Positions 62,730-64,000 of a DNA stretch of 64,000 bases are shown in pieces; the stretch's first letter is position 1; every line of letters starts with the position of its first letter. The stretch spans positions 3,504,306 to 3,568,305 of the forward strand of contig JAHNZQ020000004.1 of NCBI GenBank assembly GCA_019155205.2, given 5' to 3'. Position numbers and translations under genes: made by a program. The notes below the pieces were generated by a model. The model had not been told where the DNA came from. It did no database searches and was given only the letters and a program-made list of their open reading frames with translations. The DNA is from Gracilaria vermiculophylla (lineage: Eukaryota; Rhodophyta; Florideophyceae; Gracilariales; Gracilariaceae).

Positions 62730-63967
62730 GAGACATCAGACAGCACCAAGTTACATGGAGAAATAACCAGCTTCTTTGTTCGGCACGCTTCTGGCAACCA
62801 TGTCATTCACAACCATCTAAGTGCGAACGTTCGTACTGATCTCCAGAACTCTATCGCTGATTCGAAGCAGTTTGAGAAGGCTCTATCTGATTTCTTTATT
62901 GACGGATCAAGAGCAGCAGCTGAGGCGGCATCGATATCTCTCTGCAAACAAGCAACATCTGTTACTAGCGCTGAGTATATCAGCAATGCGATGAGAACTC
63001 TCCCGACTGCCGTCACCGCATAAAATGCCCCGCCGTTGGCGTATGTCTCTGCTTTCATAGCGGCCGGGTTTGACAACGAAAACCGCAAGGCGCCGCTGCA
63101 AGCCTTTTCATTTACAAGGAATAATGTAAGAATGACAGCACTGCAAGCGGTTATAGACTTGGTGGCTCAGAAGCTGGAACTCGGGACGGGCGACATATTA
63201 ACATTGCTTCGTCGAATTGGAAATATTCTTTCTTGAATCTACAAGTAATACTGTATACAGTATCTGAAATGGATTTATACATCATTGTCAAAGGGGTCGC
63301 AAGCCTCTCATGTTTCATAAATGAACAAAGCGTAACAGAACTCTTGTCTTTTGCGTCGACCTTGGCGATGGCAGATCTCCGTACATTTAGAGCGACGGCG
63401 TTCGGCCATTGTCCCCACAGTTTCAAAGATTGTATGTTACAGAAATTCTTAACATTGGCTCTGATCTATCTTCCACAAGCCAAATACTTTCACGTTGTTT
63501 GTTGAGTTGTGTTGAGTTTGAAGACACGAATCCCTTTGGGGTGGCTTTTAGATTTGCATTATGATTGGGTGCTTGATGCCTTGGAGTCATCTGATTTCGA
63601 TCTGCCCATATATGCATTGTCGGTTGTAGCGGGTCAGCAGGCGTGGAGAGGAAATCTTAGGACATGTGCGACTGCAATGGAAACTGTCGTCCAGCTGACT
63701 GAACACATCTCCAGAACAAGTTTGAGAGTCACACGCTTTGTTTATATGTTCATATCTTCTGTTTTCCAAGCCGCCGGTTCTATTGGAATGGCAGCTGGTG
63801 ACGAGATTCTTGCAAAGAATGCGGCATCGGTCATACGGATTGCCAGAGATCTCACACTAGACAATGATTCTTCTGGCAAACAATATCTTTTGAATATAGA
63901 TGAACTCCTGAGGGAAGCAGCAAAACGAGAGTGGCCGGCCTCTGTTCTCATGCTTGGAGTCCTTTGA
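62730..63967 (+). pseudogene. interrupted coding sequence of unknown function
   Basis: A helical, natural-looking protein sequence is readable on the plus strand but broken. Frame A (62730-63236) encodes FVRHASGNHVIHNHL, SKQFEKALSDFFIDGS, then meets one TAA at 63021 and continues in phase as APPLAYVSAFIAAGF and LQAVIDLVAQKLELG to a TGA at 63234. Frame B (63233-63967) continues with MADLRTFRATAFGHC, a single in-frame TGA at 63503, then DWVLDALESSDFDLPIYAL, RTSLRVTRFVYMFISSVFQA and LNIDELLREAAKREW. I cannot name the family; HEAT-like helices are possible. GTAAGA at 63126 could be a donor, but no acceptor restores both frames. Either a multi-exon gene or a recent pseudogene. Confidence 0.4.
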
Positions 63968-64000
63968 AGGATGATTATAATTTGGAAGTCTCCAAAAATC

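Noticed and set aside
1..64000. CRISPR arrays, rRNA, tRNA, origin or bacterial operon signals
   Set aside because: Looked for by eye; none seen. The tandem repeats present are minisatellites or transposon-derived without spacer structure.

Overview
This is a nuclear window from a eukaryote. It combines AT-rich, transposon-filled DNA with compact, mostly single-exon genes, some of them extremely GC-rich. The predicted proteins fit an alga or other member of the Archaeplastida: an ACX3-like acyl-CoA oxidase with a plant-style PTS2, a CCT-domain regulator, and a plant/cyanobacterial-type lipase-like hydrolase. A florideophyte red alga (Chondrus- or Gracilaria-like) is my best guess because of the intron-poor gene islands set among Ty1/copia debris. 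That is inference; the window holds no rRNA, tRNA or plastid marker that would decide it.

Positions 1-36.3 kb form a transposon graveyard with no convincing host gene. It holds three Ty1/copia elements: about 0.65-4.48 kb (minus), 10.3-13.8 kb (plus, very decayed) and 18.0-23.6 kb (minus, decayed). Two LTR-type repeat families lie among them. Family 1 has two 540-bp copies in opposite orientation; one is a solo LTR with a perfect 5-bp target duplication. Family 2 has four copies of about 555 bp, one truncated. Several Tc1/mariner copies are present. One is interrupted by a 100-N assembly gap at 26825-26924, and two show a double (IR/DR) terminal-repeat layout. There are also GC-rich satellite-like blocks and a dispersed repeat of about 120 bp.

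Positions 36.3-43.7 kb form a very GC-rich gene island: a CCT-domain protein (+), a convergent acyl-CoA oxidase (-) carrying both PTS2- and PTS1-like signals plus a long acidic insert, and a divergent alpha/beta hydrolase (+) with a single visible 101-bp intron.

Positions 43.7-64 kb form a second island of moderate GC. It contains three paralogous EamA/DMT transporters (45.1, 51.9 and 60.5 kb), a decayed short-chain dehydrogenase pseudogene, a secreted Cys-rich GCC2/GCC3-repeat protein, a 105-bp minisatellite with a perfect 13-bp-arm hairpin between its two blocks, an AIF-like flavoprotein, a HEATR6-like HEAT-repeat protein, a divergently transcribed small BORCS8-like protein, and a broken reading frame of unknown function at the right edge.

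The host genes do not form one pathway. The clearest functional theme is the repeated DMT family, which looks like an old local duplication dispersed over 16 kb.
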